64,000 nucleotides of DNA from Planctomycetaceae bacterium. Its GTDB lineage: Bacteria; Planctomycetota; Planctomycetia; Pirellulales; Pirellulaceae. This document shows, one piece after another, positions 25,700 to 35,115 of this stretch (its first letter is position 1; every line of letters begins with the position of its first letter). The DNA lies in the NCBI GenBank assembly GCA_002709225.1, contig PAQH01000058.1, positions 23,091 to 87,090 of the forward strand, written 5' to 3'. A program made the position numbers and the translations under genes. The notes beneath the pieces were generated by a model. The model made no database searches. It was not told the DNA's origin and saw only the letters and a program-made list of their open reading frames with translations.

Positions 25700-27409
25700 T
25701 CACGCGATAATCTCTCTCTTGTTGGAAACATAATCCCAAATCACGAATCGGTCCAAATCACTGCCACCCGTGAAAATCACCCGTCCTTGGGTCGTTTCGG
25801 CAAGTCGGTAGGCAAAGTGAATATCCTCCTGAGATTGTGACCAACTCGGGACCAGGAAGAGATTGATTGTGATACCTTCGCGTTGGCAGAGTTTGCCTTC
25901 GCGCAACGTCGCTGCCTCCGTGAGTGGGTCGGGAGGATACAACAGATACAGCCAGGAACCCTCAAAGTGTGCGGTTGGCAAACCATCCGTAATCAAGATC
26001 ACCTGCCGGTTCGGCGTATCTTGAGCAGCCAACATCAAGCGTGCCGTCTGTAGTCCATGTTGAATATTGGTGAAGTGGGGTGGCACTTGTACTTCGCTGA
26101 TGTCATCACGGCTCATATCCGCCTTGAGGCGTACAATCGGATCGTGAATCGTGGGAACCTTGGGGAGCATTTCAATCACCTCTCCCCGCTGTCGCGGCCT
26201 GGCGAACGTGTACATCTCCACGAATTGCAGAACGTCGCCAGGGTATTCGTGGCGAATCAACCCCTCCAACGCCAATGCCATCCGTTTCACGTTGATGTAC
26301 TGGCCTTCGTAGCGCATCGAACCACTCATATCCATCAACACCACCGTCGCACATTTGGGTGAATTGCGTGTCCGGTGGATCTCGATATCTTCGGGCCGCC
26401 AACGTACGGGCTGTGCTCCTCCGCTGCGCAACAACGCATTGATCATGGATTGGGGAATGTCCATCTGGCTCACCGAATCGCCAAACTCGTAAGATTTCGT
26501 CTGCTGGAGCTCGACTGCCCCTTCACCAACGACGCGTTCCGCGTGCCGCCCCGTGCGAGACTCTTGCAGATTACTGAAAATCCTCTCGAGCAACTTGCCT
26601 TGAAACAAACGGTATGCTTGAGGTGTCAGTTCATAACCGCCACCCGCGTTCATCAATCCCTGGCGTTCAGCCATTTCACGAGCGTAATCCTCCACGTACT
26701 GCCGCAACCCTTCGAGCTGAGCGATGTCTCCCGGCTCGGTAAATTCACGCAATGCCTCGAGATCAACCACAGCAATCTGTGCTGTCTCACGGGCCTCCTC
26801 AAGCTGCTTCAGCAACTCATCGATTTTCTCGAGTTCCTCCTTAACATCTAACGCCTCCTCCACCGTCAAAGCGACACGCCCGGTAAAGTCGTAGCGCGCC
26901 GCGAGCTCCTCGACCTGATAACGGTTCCCCAACACATTCATCAGCTGCAGCAGTGAGCGTGCAAAATCGGACCGCTGATCCTCCAAGGCGTACCACAGCC
27001 TCTCCAGGTCATATAACTGTTCGTCCAGAAATGCCTGGTCGAACCGGCGGCGTGCCTTGCCTGGCGGAGTGATCGCAAAACCCATCTGCTGGTAATCGCG
27101 AGCACTCTTTTCGACAACCGTGTCGGTTTCATAACGCATGAGGATCTTCCTCTTACGTTCCAATAAGATGGCGCGTAGCGCATCAATGCTCGGCCCCAAT
27201 CCTGCAATCTGGCTGGGATCCAGTTTCACCGCCCGTGCCAATTCCTCGTCTGTCAATCGGCGCAAGTCACCGAACATCAGGGCGTGCTCGAATGCAGATG
27301 AAGCGAGATCGACAGGAGCGGCCGTCGGGCTCGGAAAATTCCGGGGATCGTATTTCTGGTAGGTGTGAATGATTCCGCCAAAGCGGCTTTGGTTTGTCAT
27401 GCCAACCAT
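25700..27409 (-). CDS. VWA domain protein (CoxE/chelatase-partner type)
   Basis: A 569-residue cytoplasmic protein. The N-terminal two thirds are helical and charged (LDVKEELEKIDELLKQLEEA at ~215-235 looks like a coiled coil). The C-terminal ~200 residues form a von Willebrand A domain with the metal-ion-dependent adhesion site D-M-S-G-S (MDMSGSM, ~360), a conserved Thr region, and LITDGLPTAHFEG. Such proteins usually work with an AAA+ ATPase of the MoxR or magnesium-chelatase-ChlI type; none lies beside this gene, and the window's MoxR is 15 kb away next to another VWA gene. ATGs at 27409 and 27400 are both possible starts. It is divergent from the sugar isomerase gene, about 100 bases apart. 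Confidence 0.85.
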   Translation of the reverse strand: MVGMTNQSRFGGIIHTYQKYDPRNFPSPTAAPVDLASSAFEHALMFGDLRRLTDEELARAVKLDPSQIAGLGPSIDALRAILLERKRKILMRYETDTVVEKSARDYQQMGFAITPPGKARRRFDQAFLDEQLYDLERLWYALEDQRSDFARSLLQLMNVLGNRYQVEELAARYDFTGRVALTVEEALDVKEELEKIDELLKQLEEARETAQIAVVDLEALREFTEPGDIAQLEGLRQYVEDYAREMAERQGLMNAGGGYELTPQAYRLFQGKLLERIFSNLQESRTGRHAERVVGEGAVELQQTKSYEFGDSVSQMDIPQSMINALLRSGGAQPVRWRPEDIEIHRTRNSPKCATVVLMDMSGSMRYEGQYINVKRMALALEGLIRHEYPGDVLQFVEMYTFARPRQRGEVIEMLPKVPTIHDPIVRLKADMSRDDISEVQVPPHFTNIQHGLQTARLMLAAQDTPNRQVILITDGLPTAHFEGSWLYLLYPPDPLTEAATLREGKLCQREGITINLFLVPSWSQSQEDIHFAYRLAETTQGRVIFTGGSDLDRFVIWDYVSNKREIIA

Positions 27410-27508
27410 TATGGGCAATACTCTTGTCTCCGTGAAGTTCCAAGTACGCGTCGTCCGCTCACGGTTCCCCACCACAATGAATTGTCTATTTCAATGGAAA
27501 CATCTGCG

Positions 27509-28330
27509 ATGCGGCTCGCAATTTGCAACGAAACGTTCCAGGATTGGCCGTTTGATCGGGCCTTCGCCTTCGCCCGGGAATGCGGCTATACAGGCATCGA
27601 ATTTGCCCCCTTTACGATCAATAAAGACGCTCGTGAAATTTCCCCCAAACAACGGGATGAGATTCGGAGCCAGGTAGAAACCGCCGACTTGCAAACTATC
27701 GGGCTGCACTGGTTGTTGGCATTCACGGAAGGCTATTATCTGACTTCGCCTGATACTGAAACGCGTAAACGCACCGCTGACTATCTGTCTGAGTTAGGGA
27801 GACTCTGCCGCGACCTTGGTGGCCACATACTAGTTTTGGGATCGCCCCAACAGCGCAATCTGCTCCCGGGAATCTCTCACGAAGAAGCAATGCGTCTGGC
27901 AGCCGATGTCCTGCAGCAAGCGATGCCAGCTTTTGCAGACTGTGAAGTCACACTGGCGGTGGAACCACTGGGGCCTGCGGAAGGCGATTTCCTGCTCACT
28001 GCCGCCGACGGACGCAAACTCGTCGATCTAGTTGCCGCGCCGCAATGTCAGCTGCACTTGGACGTTAAAGCGATGTCGACAGAGTCCCAACCAATCGATC
28101 AGGTAATTCGCGACCATGCTGACATCATGTACCACTTTCACGCCAATGACGCCAACTGCCGTGGCCCCGGAATGGGGGATACCGACTTTATACCAATCTT
28201 GCAGGCCCTCTCCGACGTAGATTACCAAGGCTGGGTTTCCGTGGAAGTGTTTGACTACGACCCAGGTGTCGAAGCGCTGGCCAGCGACAGCATTCGCTAT
28301 CTTGAGGATTGCCTGCAGCAACTCTCCTGA
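27509..28330 (+). CDS. Sugar phosphate isomerase/epimerase-like TIM-barrel protein
   Basis: A 273-residue xylose-isomerase-like TIM-barrel (AP endonuclease 2 family) protein. Seen: GYTGIEFAPF near the N-terminus, LHWLLA, the strand with LAVEPLGPAEGDF (acidic metal ligand), LHLDVKAMS, YHFHANDANCRG and VSVEVFDYDP, matching the metal-binding Glu/Asp/His layout of this superfamily. Such enzymes interconvert sugars or sugar derivatives using Mn or Mg; the exact substrate cannot be predicted. It has no signal peptide. The ATG at 27494, five codons upstream, is an alternative start. It is followed by a convergent ferredoxin gene. Confidence 0.87.
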   Translation: MRLAICNETFQDWPFDRAFAFARECGYTGIEFAPFTINKDAREISPKQRDEIRSQVETADLQTIGLHWLLAFTEGYYLTSPDTETRKRTADYLSELGRLCRDLGGHILVLGSPQQRNLLPGISHEEAMRLAADVLQQAMPAFADCEVTLAVEPLGPAEGDFLLTAADGRKLVDLVAAPQCQLHLDVKAMSTESQPIDQVIRDHADIMYHFHANDANCRGPGMGDTDFIPILQALSDVDYQGWVSVEVFDYDPGVEALASDSIRYLEDCLQQLS

Positions 28331-28476
28331 AAACCGGCAAGTAGGTGACAGCGAATTCGGAGGCCAGCCTACAACGCGGGAGTACCGACAGGAGGATCCA
28401 CGGTCGGACTTTTCAACAACCGAGGGGCTGTTTCGCGTCAGGCTCCGTGGCAAACTGTCGCGGGCCGAAAGCCAGA

Positions 28477-28872
28477 CTAGCTGGCGGCCGCCTTCAACTC
28501 AGCCAAATGCTGCGCGGTTCCGACGAGTCGATCCCAATTTTCATGAATGTATTCCGGCGGTCCGCCAACTTGGGCAACTACTTGTGCAACCTGCTCGGTC
28601 GGCACCATTTCGATCGCGTCCCAAGGACAGACAAGCAACTCGTAGGGATTCGACTTCTTCTGGGGAATATGGACGCAAACCTCACATCCCACGCAACGCT
28701 CCAGGTCGATTTCACACCAGGACTGGTTGCCTTTTACCCCGTGACCAAACGAATTCATAAAAATACAATCGACCGGGCACACTTCCAGACAGGACTCACA
28801 GCCCGTGCAATTATCGGCGTTAATGACCGCCAATTCCTTAGGGAGTTTCTTGCGGGGCCCCTTCTTAGCCAT
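28477..28872 (-). CDS. Two-cluster ferredoxin with an extended second cluster motif
   Basis: A 131-residue ferredoxin. The first cluster motif is classical, C-x2-C-x2-C-x3-C-P (CTGCESCLEVCP). The second begins C-x2-C-x2-C (CVGCEVC), but the fourth cysteine, in LVCPWDAI, comes only after a ~16-residue insert (HIPQKKSNPYEL region) rather than after three residues. Both probably bind Fe-S clusters, and the insert may shape the second cluster's environment or a partner surface. The C-terminal ~45 residues are helical and lack cysteines. The ATG at 28872 is chosen because AGAGG lies about nine bases upstream; the upstream in-frame ATG lies before that site. It has no oxidoreductase neighbour. Confidence 0.88.
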   Translation of the reverse strand: MAKKGPRKKLPKELAVINADNCTGCESCLEVCPVDCIFMNSFGHGVKGNQSWCEIDLERCVGCEVCVHIPQKKSNPYELLVCPWDAIEMVPTEQVAQVVAQVGGPPEYIHENWDRLVGTAQHLAELKAAAS

Positions 28873-29191
28873 CAGCAAAACCTCTTGACCTGTCAATAAA
28901 ACACAGCACTTGCCGGAAAACTATCCCTGGCGACTCCACTAGTATAGAAGGTGCCCGCAAGTGAGCCAAGCCGACCCTACTGGAACTAGCTGCTGCGAAA
29001 CACCGGCAAACGCTTACGACGCAGCGAATCAGCGTTCCTACTGGGCACCTGCTCACCTCATCCGGTCGCACCTTTTCTAGCGACTCCGACAACTACAACA
29101 GATGCACCATCCGGTGATTCCAAGCTGAAGATCTCCTCCAGGCCGCGCCGATTTTATGCGATGAAGGATACTCTCTCTGCGGAGTTAAGCC

Positions 29192-29833
29192 ATGTTTCCC
29201 CGTCGTCTCTTCATTCCCTCACTGCTCGCTGCGGTCGGTGTACCGTATGCAATGATGCGTGAAGACCAGAGACAAGTGCAGACGGCAACGAAATCGGGAA
29301 TCAGCAAACACTCCTCGTATTACAACGGCATTACGTCGCCCGGGGTTGCCACGGGTATCCCCCTGGCTGGCAAGCCGGGCATGGAATTGCACCAGCTGTT
29401 TCGTTTCAACATTTCCCCCCACTGGGTGACGGCGAATTGGCCGCGAGTTTCAACGATCCAGACCTCGACAAACCTGCAAGGGCTACGCATTCCGGTCGTC
29501 ACCGGAACTCAGAAAGACGCGTTGGTCGGTGTATTGACCTACTACTTCGATAGCCAGGACCGATTGGTGCGAATTTCCTTTCAGGGTCACACTGGGGACG
29601 AAAGGCCGCTTGTCCAATATTGTCTGAAACAATTTGAGTTGCGCGTCACACCAAAACTAGGCTCCGGCATGTACGCATACAAACGGCGAGGTCGTCCGTT
29701 GAGCCTGCTCCGCGTACGGCGTGCCCCTGTCATCCGGGCATCGACGCCCAATGCCAGTCTCGAGGTTTCATTGGAGCTCAATCATCCCCGGCTCTCCCGT
29801 GAGCTGAGTTCCAAGTTCAGAAACCAGCTCTGA
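29192..29833 (+). CDS. Secreted planctomycete hypothetical protein (possibly DUF6690)
   Basis: A 213-residue protein beginning MFPRRLFIPSLLAAVGVPYA, a short hydrophobic N-terminus that fits a signal peptide or anchor. The middle holds LFRFNISPHWVTANWPRVST and YYFDSQDRLVRISFQG, suggesting a compact mixed alpha/beta domain; the C-terminus is basic (Arg-rich) without low complexity. It resembles a planctomycete-restricted family that I believe is named DUF6690, but that memory is not firm. No catalytic motif is visible. It stands alone: divergent from the ferredoxin upstream and about 240 bases before the ABC importer genes. Confidence 0.65.
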   Translation: MFPRRLFIPSLLAAVGVPYAMMREDQRQVQTATKSGISKHSSYYNGITSPGVATGIPLAGKPGMELHQLFRFNISPHWVTANWPRVSTIQTSTNLQGLRIPVVTGTQKDALVGVLTYYFDSQDRLVRISFQGHTGDERPLVQYCLKQFELRVTPKLGSGMYAYKRRGRPLSLLRVRRAPVIRASTPNASLEVSLELNHPRLSRELSSKFRNQL

Positions 29834-30076
29834 CCGTTCGCGCGGGACAAACTGTCCACCGCTGCTCCTCGGCAAACGTTGAAGTGTATCGCGAGTTATG
29901 TGCACTCCGTCAGTGAATGCACCGACACCTTTTCGACATTTTGACATTACGGCCTCATATCGGAGTGCGCGGTCCAAGGTTGCTTTTTGCCCTACGGCAG
30001 CAGATCGGACTCCGTACCCTCACCACCAATCGCGGCCGCTCGTTATAATCACGCTTCACCTCAAGGATCTCTCGAA

Positions 30077-32620
30077 GTGGCCGATACTGCCGTCTCCCCG
30101 TTACTAGAACTACACCAGATCCGGCGCACATTCCCGGGTGTTGTGGCCCTCGAGCGGGTCTCATTCCAATTGCTACCAGGCGAAGTACACGCACTCGTCG
30201 GCGAAAATGGCGCCGGCAAGAGCACCTTAATCAACATTCTCTCAGGTGTGCTCCAGCCCGATGAGGGCCAGATCGAACTGCTGGGCTCGCCCATTGTCCT
30301 GGCTAATCCGGTTGAGGCCCGTCAGCGGGGAATCGTTGCTGTACATCAAGAGGCAGAACTGTTTCCCACCCTCTCTGTCGCCGAGAACATGGCATTGGAA
30401 TCCGGCCTGCCAGTCAACAAATTCGGCTTAGTTCAATGGCGTCAGGTAGCCGCCGTCGCCGCGAATGCCATGTCCCAGTTGGGACCCTCCTGGCGTCCCG
30501 ACACACCTGCTGCGGAGTTGAGTGTAGCGCACCGGCAAATGGCCCAGGTTGCCGCCGCTATTGAACAACAAGTGCGTGTTTTGATCCTGGACGAACCGAC
30601 CAGTTCGCTCAGCCGTCGGGAAGCGGAGTGGCTTTTTTCATGCGTAGAAGCACTGAAAAAAAACGGAACGGGGATCATCTATATTTCACACCGCCAAGAC
30701 GAAATCTTCGATCTGGCCGATCGCATCACCGTCCTGCGCGATGGACAGCACATCTGGACACGCCCGGTCGACCAAGTCGATTCCAACGGTCTCGTGGTAG
30801 CGATGGTGGGGCGTTCGGTTGAAACCGAGAGGGCACGCCCTGATCCGGCTCATCCCCACGTCGCCCCCCCGGAGCTACCTCCCCGCCTGAGAGTCAAAGG
30901 ACTGCGTAGTGGACAAGCAAACTCGCAGCCAGTGGACCTACAGGTTGCTCCCGGTGAAATCGTGGGGCTGTATGGACTCATCGGGTCCGGCCGAACGGAA
31001 TTCGCCCAGACCTTATTTGGTCTGACACCAGCTGTCGACGGTACGATCGCCGTCGATGGTATCACGCATACGATTAGAAACCCCCGTGACGCGTTGGCAG
31101 CAAAGATTGCATATGTTCCCGAAGATCGGTTGCGGGAGGGCATTTGCCGCCATTTAACGGTACGCGCCAATCTTGTCCTCTCCAGTTTGAGCCGCTGGAC
31201 TCGCCATGGCTTGGCATCACTGGCACGAGAACGCCAGACATCGTCTGACATGGTGCGGCAGCTGGCGGTCCGCCATCGTACAATCGAACAGCCCATCAGG
31301 CAATTGTCGGGCGGTAATCAGCAGAAGATCGTTGTCGGACGCTCACTGTTAACCAGACCGCAAATACTGGTTCTGGATGAGCCAACCCGTGGCGTCGACG
31401 TCGGTGCCAAGAGCGAAATTCACCAGATGTTGCGTAACCTGGCCGATCAGGGGCAGGCTATCTTGATGATCAGCTCGGAATTGCCTGAAGTAATGGCGCA
31501 CACCGACCGCATCGTGGTTTTCCAGGAAGGCGGGGTTTCCGGAGAATTCGACCCCTCCAGCGCATCCGCATCCGACGTCGCTGAAGCCGCATTTCCATCT
31601 GGTTCGGGGCAACTTCTAACGCAAACGACAAAGACGCCAGCTCGCAACAAACTGCGTTTGCACATGCCAGTCGCACAATGGGGACTGGCGTGCGTGGTGC
31701 TCCTGCTGGCCAGCTGGCTATGGATCTCTACGCCGAATTTTGACCCTTGGATGCAACTCACACACGCAACCGTCTGGATCATCCTTGGCTTGGCGGCAAG
31801 CAGTGTCATCATCGCAGGTGGCATCGATATTTCGATCGGTTCTTTGTTGGCCTTGTCCGCCGCATCCGCAGCGTTTGTCCTCCGCCTCGACTACCCAGCT
31901 GTAGTCACCATACCTGCTGCGATTCTAATGGCAGCCAGTGTGGGAATTGCCGGCGGCCTGGCCAATGGCGCCCTGTCGCTGGTCGGGCGCGTACATCCCA
32001 TTGTCGTCACGCTAGGAACGATGACCATCTACCGAGGCCTGGTCATCATGCTACTAGGGGGCCGCCCCGCTACTGACTTGCCTTCGCTGTTTATCTGGTT
32101 GGCTGAGCCACAATCCGGATTTCACGGGGCCGTCCTCGGCACCGCATTTCTCGCCTGCGCCGTATATATTTGGCTGCAACATACGCGCAGTGGGCGTCAT
32201 ATCTTCGCCCTGGGTAGTAGTCCTACCGCAGCGCGTCTGGTCGGCATCTCAGGAACAAGGACTTGGCTGCTGGCATTTGCTGTCGGGGGTGGGCTGGCGG
32301 GGCTCGCAGGCGCGTTACAGCTGGCAATCAGCGGACAAATGCAATCGCGGCTAGGAAGTGGATGGGAATTGGGCGCGATCGCCGTGGCAGTCATTGGCGG
32401 CGTCTCAATTCAAGGAGGCCGAGGATCCGTACTGGGAGTGATCCTGGGCGCATTATTGTTACGACTGGTTACCAGCGCCATCGTACGCTGGGGAATTGCC
32501 GGCGAGCACGTGGACTTACTGATTGGCGGCATGATTCTGGCCGCCGTCTTATGCGAACTGGGATGGCAGTACATTCAAACTCGTGTTCGTTTTGGTTGGA
32601 GTCAACGGAGTTCAAAATGA
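30077..32620 (+). CDS. Sugar ABC importer: double ATPase fused to a permease (RbsA-RbsC-type fusion)
   Basis: An 847-residue fusion. Residues ~1-500 are an RbsA/MglA-type double ATPase: first P-loop GENGAGKST (~42-50) with LILDEPTSSLS, and a second half with the family's degenerate P-loop GLIGSGRTE but an intact LSGGNQQK signature and LVLDEPTRGVD. After a short Ser/Ala-rich linker, residues ~530-840 are a complete RbsC-type permease (GGIDISIGS, VVTLGTMTIYRG, GGVSIQGGRGS). These parts are normally separate proteins. The GTG at 30077 is chosen because AAGGA lies nine bases before it; TTG 29987 is also open. Its stop overlaps the next permease (ATGA). With that permease and the binding lipoprotein it forms a rhamnose/AI-2-like importer. 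Confidence 0.92.
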   Translation: MADTAVSPLLELHQIRRTFPGVVALERVSFQLLPGEVHALVGENGAGKSTLINILSGVLQPDEGQIELLGSPIVLANPVEARQRGIVAVHQEAELFPTLSVAENMALESGLPVNKFGLVQWRQVAAVAANAMSQLGPSWRPDTPAAELSVAHRQMAQVAAAIEQQVRVLILDEPTSSLSRREAEWLFSCVEALKKNGTGIIYISHRQDEIFDLADRITVLRDGQHIWTRPVDQVDSNGLVVAMVGRSVETERARPDPAHPHVAPPELPPRLRVKGLRSGQANSQPVDLQVAPGEIVGLYGLIGSGRTEFAQTLFGLTPAVDGTIAVDGITHTIRNPRDALAAKIAYVPEDRLREGICRHLTVRANLVLSSLSRWTRHGLASLARERQTSSDMVRQLAVRHRTIEQPIRQLSGGNQQKIVVGRSLLTRPQILVLDEPTRGVDVGAKSEIHQMLRNLADQGQAILMISSELPEVMAHTDRIVVFQEGGVSGEFDPSSASASDVAEAAFPSGSGQLLTQTTKTPARNKLRLHMPVAQWGLACVVLLLASWLWISTPNFDPWMQLTHATVWIILGLAASSVIIAGGIDISIGSLLALSAASAAFVLRLDYPAVVTIPAAILMAASVGIAGGLANGALSLVGRVHPIVVTLGTMTIYRGLVIMLLGGRPATDLPSLFIWLAEPQSGFHGAVLGTAFLACAVYIWLQHTRSGRHIFALGSSPTAARLVGISGTRTWLLAFAVGGGLAGLAGALQLAISGQMQSRLGSGWELGAIAVAVIGGVSIQGGRGSVLGVILGALLLRLVTSAIVRWGIAGEHVDLLIGGMILAAVLCELGWQYIQTRVRFGWSQRSSK

Positions 32621-33579
32621 ACCGCATTGATTCCAGTCCCGGTCAACTACGCCGCATCGCGACACTAGGCATCCGGGGGTGCCTGCTGGCCATTGGGTTG
32701 ACACTGGTCTTCTCCCAAGTGCAGCGCCCCGCGGCTTTGGTGGACGTCTGGCTACCATGGGCCGAAATCGGCATTCTTGCACTCGCCATGACAGCTGTCA
32801 TTCTGTGCGGCGGCATCGATCTTTCGGTCGGTTCGACGGTCGCTCTCTGCGGAGTCGTGCTGGGGATTACCTTACAATGGCAATGGCCACTGACATTCGC
32901 CTTGGCAGCCACCGCTGGCTGCGGGTTGTGTGCGGGTGCATTCAACGGTGGACTGGTCGCCATCGGTTTGTCTCCCTTAGTCGCCACGTTGGCGACCATG
33001 GCATTTTATCGCGGCCTGGCGATGACGCTTTCCGGCCGTGAACGCTTCGCGGGATTTCCAGACAGCTTGCGCAGCTGGCAGACCGTCGCTGGGATTCCGC
33101 TTCACTTTTTCTGTTTTGTTTCCGTCGGGCTGGCAACCTGGATCCTCATTCACCATACGAGGCTGGGCCGCTGGTGTTACGTGATTGGCGACAATCGCAC
33201 CGCCGCCCGTTTCGCAGCCGTGCCCGACCGTCGCGTGGATCTCTCTCTCTATACGCTCAACGGCATCGCAGCCGCCTTGGTAGCGGTCCTGCACGCGATC
33301 GATGAAAATGTCGCAATCCCCGACGCTTTTCGCGGCGCGGAACTGCAGGTCATCGCCTGTGTCGTCGTCGGAGGAACGCTCATCACCGGCGGTGAAGGGG
33401 GGGTTCTCCGAACTCTGATCGGTATTGGAATCGTCACCCATCTTGAAATCGGCTTGCGTTTCCTGAGCTACCGTTTTCCGTTGTTGACCCCAAACTCACG
33501 CCTTATAGTCATCGGCCTGCTTGTGATCCTGGTGGCGATCTGGAATCAGCGTCTGCAACGTGGTAGTGATAACGCCTGA
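32617..33579 (+). CDS. RbsC-type sugar ABC importer permease
   Basis: A 320-residue permease with about eight to ten membrane helices and the RbsC landmarks GGIDLSVGSTVAL (~65), LATMAFYRGLAM and VVGGTLITGGEGGVLRTLIGIG. It starts within the stop codon of the fused ATPase-permease gene (ATGA), so the two are translationally coupled. Together they give two different permease domains per ATPase, the layout seen in LsrACDB and RhaTPQS importers and unlike ribose importers, where one permease forms a homodimer. The binding lipoprotein follows 107 bases later. Confidence 0.93.
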   Translation: MNRIDSSPGQLRRIATLGIRGCLLAIGLTLVFSQVQRPAALVDVWLPWAEIGILALAMTAVILCGGIDLSVGSTVALCGVVLGITLQWQWPLTFALAATAGCGLCAGAFNGGLVAIGLSPLVATLATMAFYRGLAMTLSGRERFAGFPDSLRSWQTVAGIPLHFFCFVSVGLATWILIHHTRLGRWCYVIGDNRTAARFAAVPDRRVDLSLYTLNGIAAALVAVLHAIDENVAIPDAFRGAELQVIACVVVGGTLITGGEGGVLRTLIGIGIVTHLEIGLRFLSYRFPLLTPNSRLIVIGLLVILVAIWNQRLQRGSDNA

Positions 33580-33686
33580 AATAAAACACCGGCATGCTAC
33601 GGCACCAGACACTTGCGACAGAGACCACGTGTCGCTTCAATGGCGTCTGACAAAACGTATCGGACCAAAAAACCACGGACAGCAAC

Positions 33687-34706
33687 ATGCGACAAAACAC
33701 CAAATTCACAGCCTCCGCACAGCTGATTGCCGTGGCCTGCTGTATCTTGATCGGCTGCAGCGGATCACAAGACGGCACCTTATCTGGGCCGCGTATCGGA
33801 ATGATGCCTAAGCTCATCGGAATTGGCTATTTTGAAGCCACACGTGAGGGCGCCGAAGAAGCTGCCGCAGAACTTGGACTCGAGTTAACCTATGACGGTC
33901 CACATCTGGATCGATCCGAAGATCAAGCCCAACAAATCGGTGAATGGACAACACTTGGACTTGACGTAATCGCGGTCGCCCCCGTTGATCCGGAAGGAAT
34001 TTCAGAAGCGTTACGAGACGCACAACGAGCAGGCGTTACTACCTTGACCTGGGATACCGATGCAAACCCAGAAACATCCGGCAGGTCAGTGTTTGTGAAT
34101 CAAGCTCCCAACGAAGCAATCGGCTACAAACTGGTCGATGTGATGGCGGAAGGAATCCAAGCCAAAGGTGAGTCTCTAGCGGGCAACTACCTTATCGTCA
34201 GCGGTTCTGCGACAGCTTCAAATCAGAATACCTGGATGGAGTACATGAAGCAGCGCATTGCCGACAAGTACCCAACTATGAAACTGCTGCCACACCTAAC
34301 ACCCAACGAAGACCGCCAGCGGGCCCAGGAACAAACCGCGGAGGCCTTGGCGGCCCATGCTGATCTCAAAGGAATCTGGGGCATCACTTCCGTTTCTCTT
34401 CCGGCTGCGGCCAAAGCGACACGCGATGCCAAACGAGCAGACCAGGTCTATGTCACCGGGTTGAGCCTGCCAAGTGAAATGCGCGAGTATGTCAAAGATG
34501 GCACAGTCGAACAATTTGTTCTCTGGAACCCTGTCGATCTGGGCTACCTCACGATCCACGTCGCCCAGCGACTCCACGCGGGAAACCTGCAAAGCGGCTC
34601 CCAGGCAATGGGACGACTCAAGAATGTCGAAGTCCGGGGAGGTGAGGTCATCCTAGGACCCCCGATGATCTTCAACCGCGAGAACATTGACGACCACCGC
34701 TTCTGA
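33687..34706 (+). CDS. Sugar-binding lipoprotein (RhaS/LsrB-like) of the ABC importer
   Basis: A 339-residue periplasmic-binding-protein-like lipoprotein. The signal ends in the lipobox LIGC (Cys24). The mature part has landmarks of the rhamnose/autoinducer-2 binding branch: MMPKLIGIGYFEATREGA, GVTTLTWDTDANPE, FVNQAPNEAIGYKLVD, LKGIWGITSVSLPAAAKA and LWNPVDLGYL near the C-terminus. It should capture the substrate outside the membrane and hand it to the two-permease importer encoded just upstream. The ligand could be rhamnose, another deoxysugar or an AI-2-like compound; no catabolic genes beside it settle this. Confidence 0.92.
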   Translation: MRQNTKFTASAQLIAVACCILIGCSGSQDGTLSGPRIGMMPKLIGIGYFEATREGAEEAAAELGLELTYDGPHLDRSEDQAQQIGEWTTLGLDVIAVAPVDPEGISEALRDAQRAGVTTLTWDTDANPETSGRSVFVNQAPNEAIGYKLVDVMAEGIQAKGESLAGNYLIVSGSATASNQNTWMEYMKQRIADKYPTMKLLPHLTPNEDRQRAQEQTAEALAAHADLKGIWGITSVSLPAAAKATRDAKRADQVYVTGLSLPSEMREYVKDGTVEQFVLWNPVDLGYLTIHVAQRLHAGNLQSGSQAMGRLKNVEVRGGEVILGPPMIFNRENIDDHRF

Positions 34707-35115
34707 TCGGCGCAAGCCTCTGACCCACCCGGCACATGGACCCAGGTTTTGGGTACCGCGCTGGCAATGAAATTTCAACGCCGAACGCGGAAACGACCTT
34801 ACCATAACGCCGTTTTGCGCGCGGGTACCCGACCGGAGATCAATGTACAGCGACAGCGTGTGGCACCGGAAACCCCTGGCCAAACCAATACCCGTTCTCG
34901 CGAGAAATGTCACAAACATTGACCAGGAAACAACCTACAGCCACTCGCCAGCCTCTTGGACAAGCCCGAGAGTGGGGCTTACCCAAGTGAAAAATCCGCA
35001 ACAAACACCACCAAACTCCTTGATTATCTGTACTATCAAAATCATCCAGAATATACTGTTTACCCAGACGACCGTCGGTAAACTATCTTTGTGTGCTGCC
35101 TGAATTGGTGTTTTG
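34707..35115. other. Intergenic region after the ABC importer operon
   Basis: About 400 bases without a credible gene. The left part contains a short hairpin (ACCCA/TGGGT around 34740-34754) and a larger imperfect inverted repeat, listed separately; either may help end the importer transcript. The right part, from about 35000, is AT-rich and probably holds the promoter of the next gene. Short open frames here show no protein-family resemblance. Confidence 0.5.
34751..34830. repeat. Imperfect inverted repeat downstream of the importer
   Basis: GGGTACCGCGC (34751-34761) can pair with GCGCGGGTACCC (34819-34830) with one bulged base, enclosing about 57 bases. It could be part of a terminator or a structured RNA end. 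Only the pairing is seen. Confidence 0.3.

Noticed and set aside
28949..29050. Eight-base inverted repeat (AGGTGCCC/GGGCACCT) between the ferredoxin and hypothetical genes
   Set aside because: The arms are 86 bases apart; a match of this length over such a distance is expected by chance in a region of this size.
34843..35103. 86-codon frame after the ABC importer operon
   Set aside because: It runs through an AT-rich probable promoter region and has no recognisable domain.
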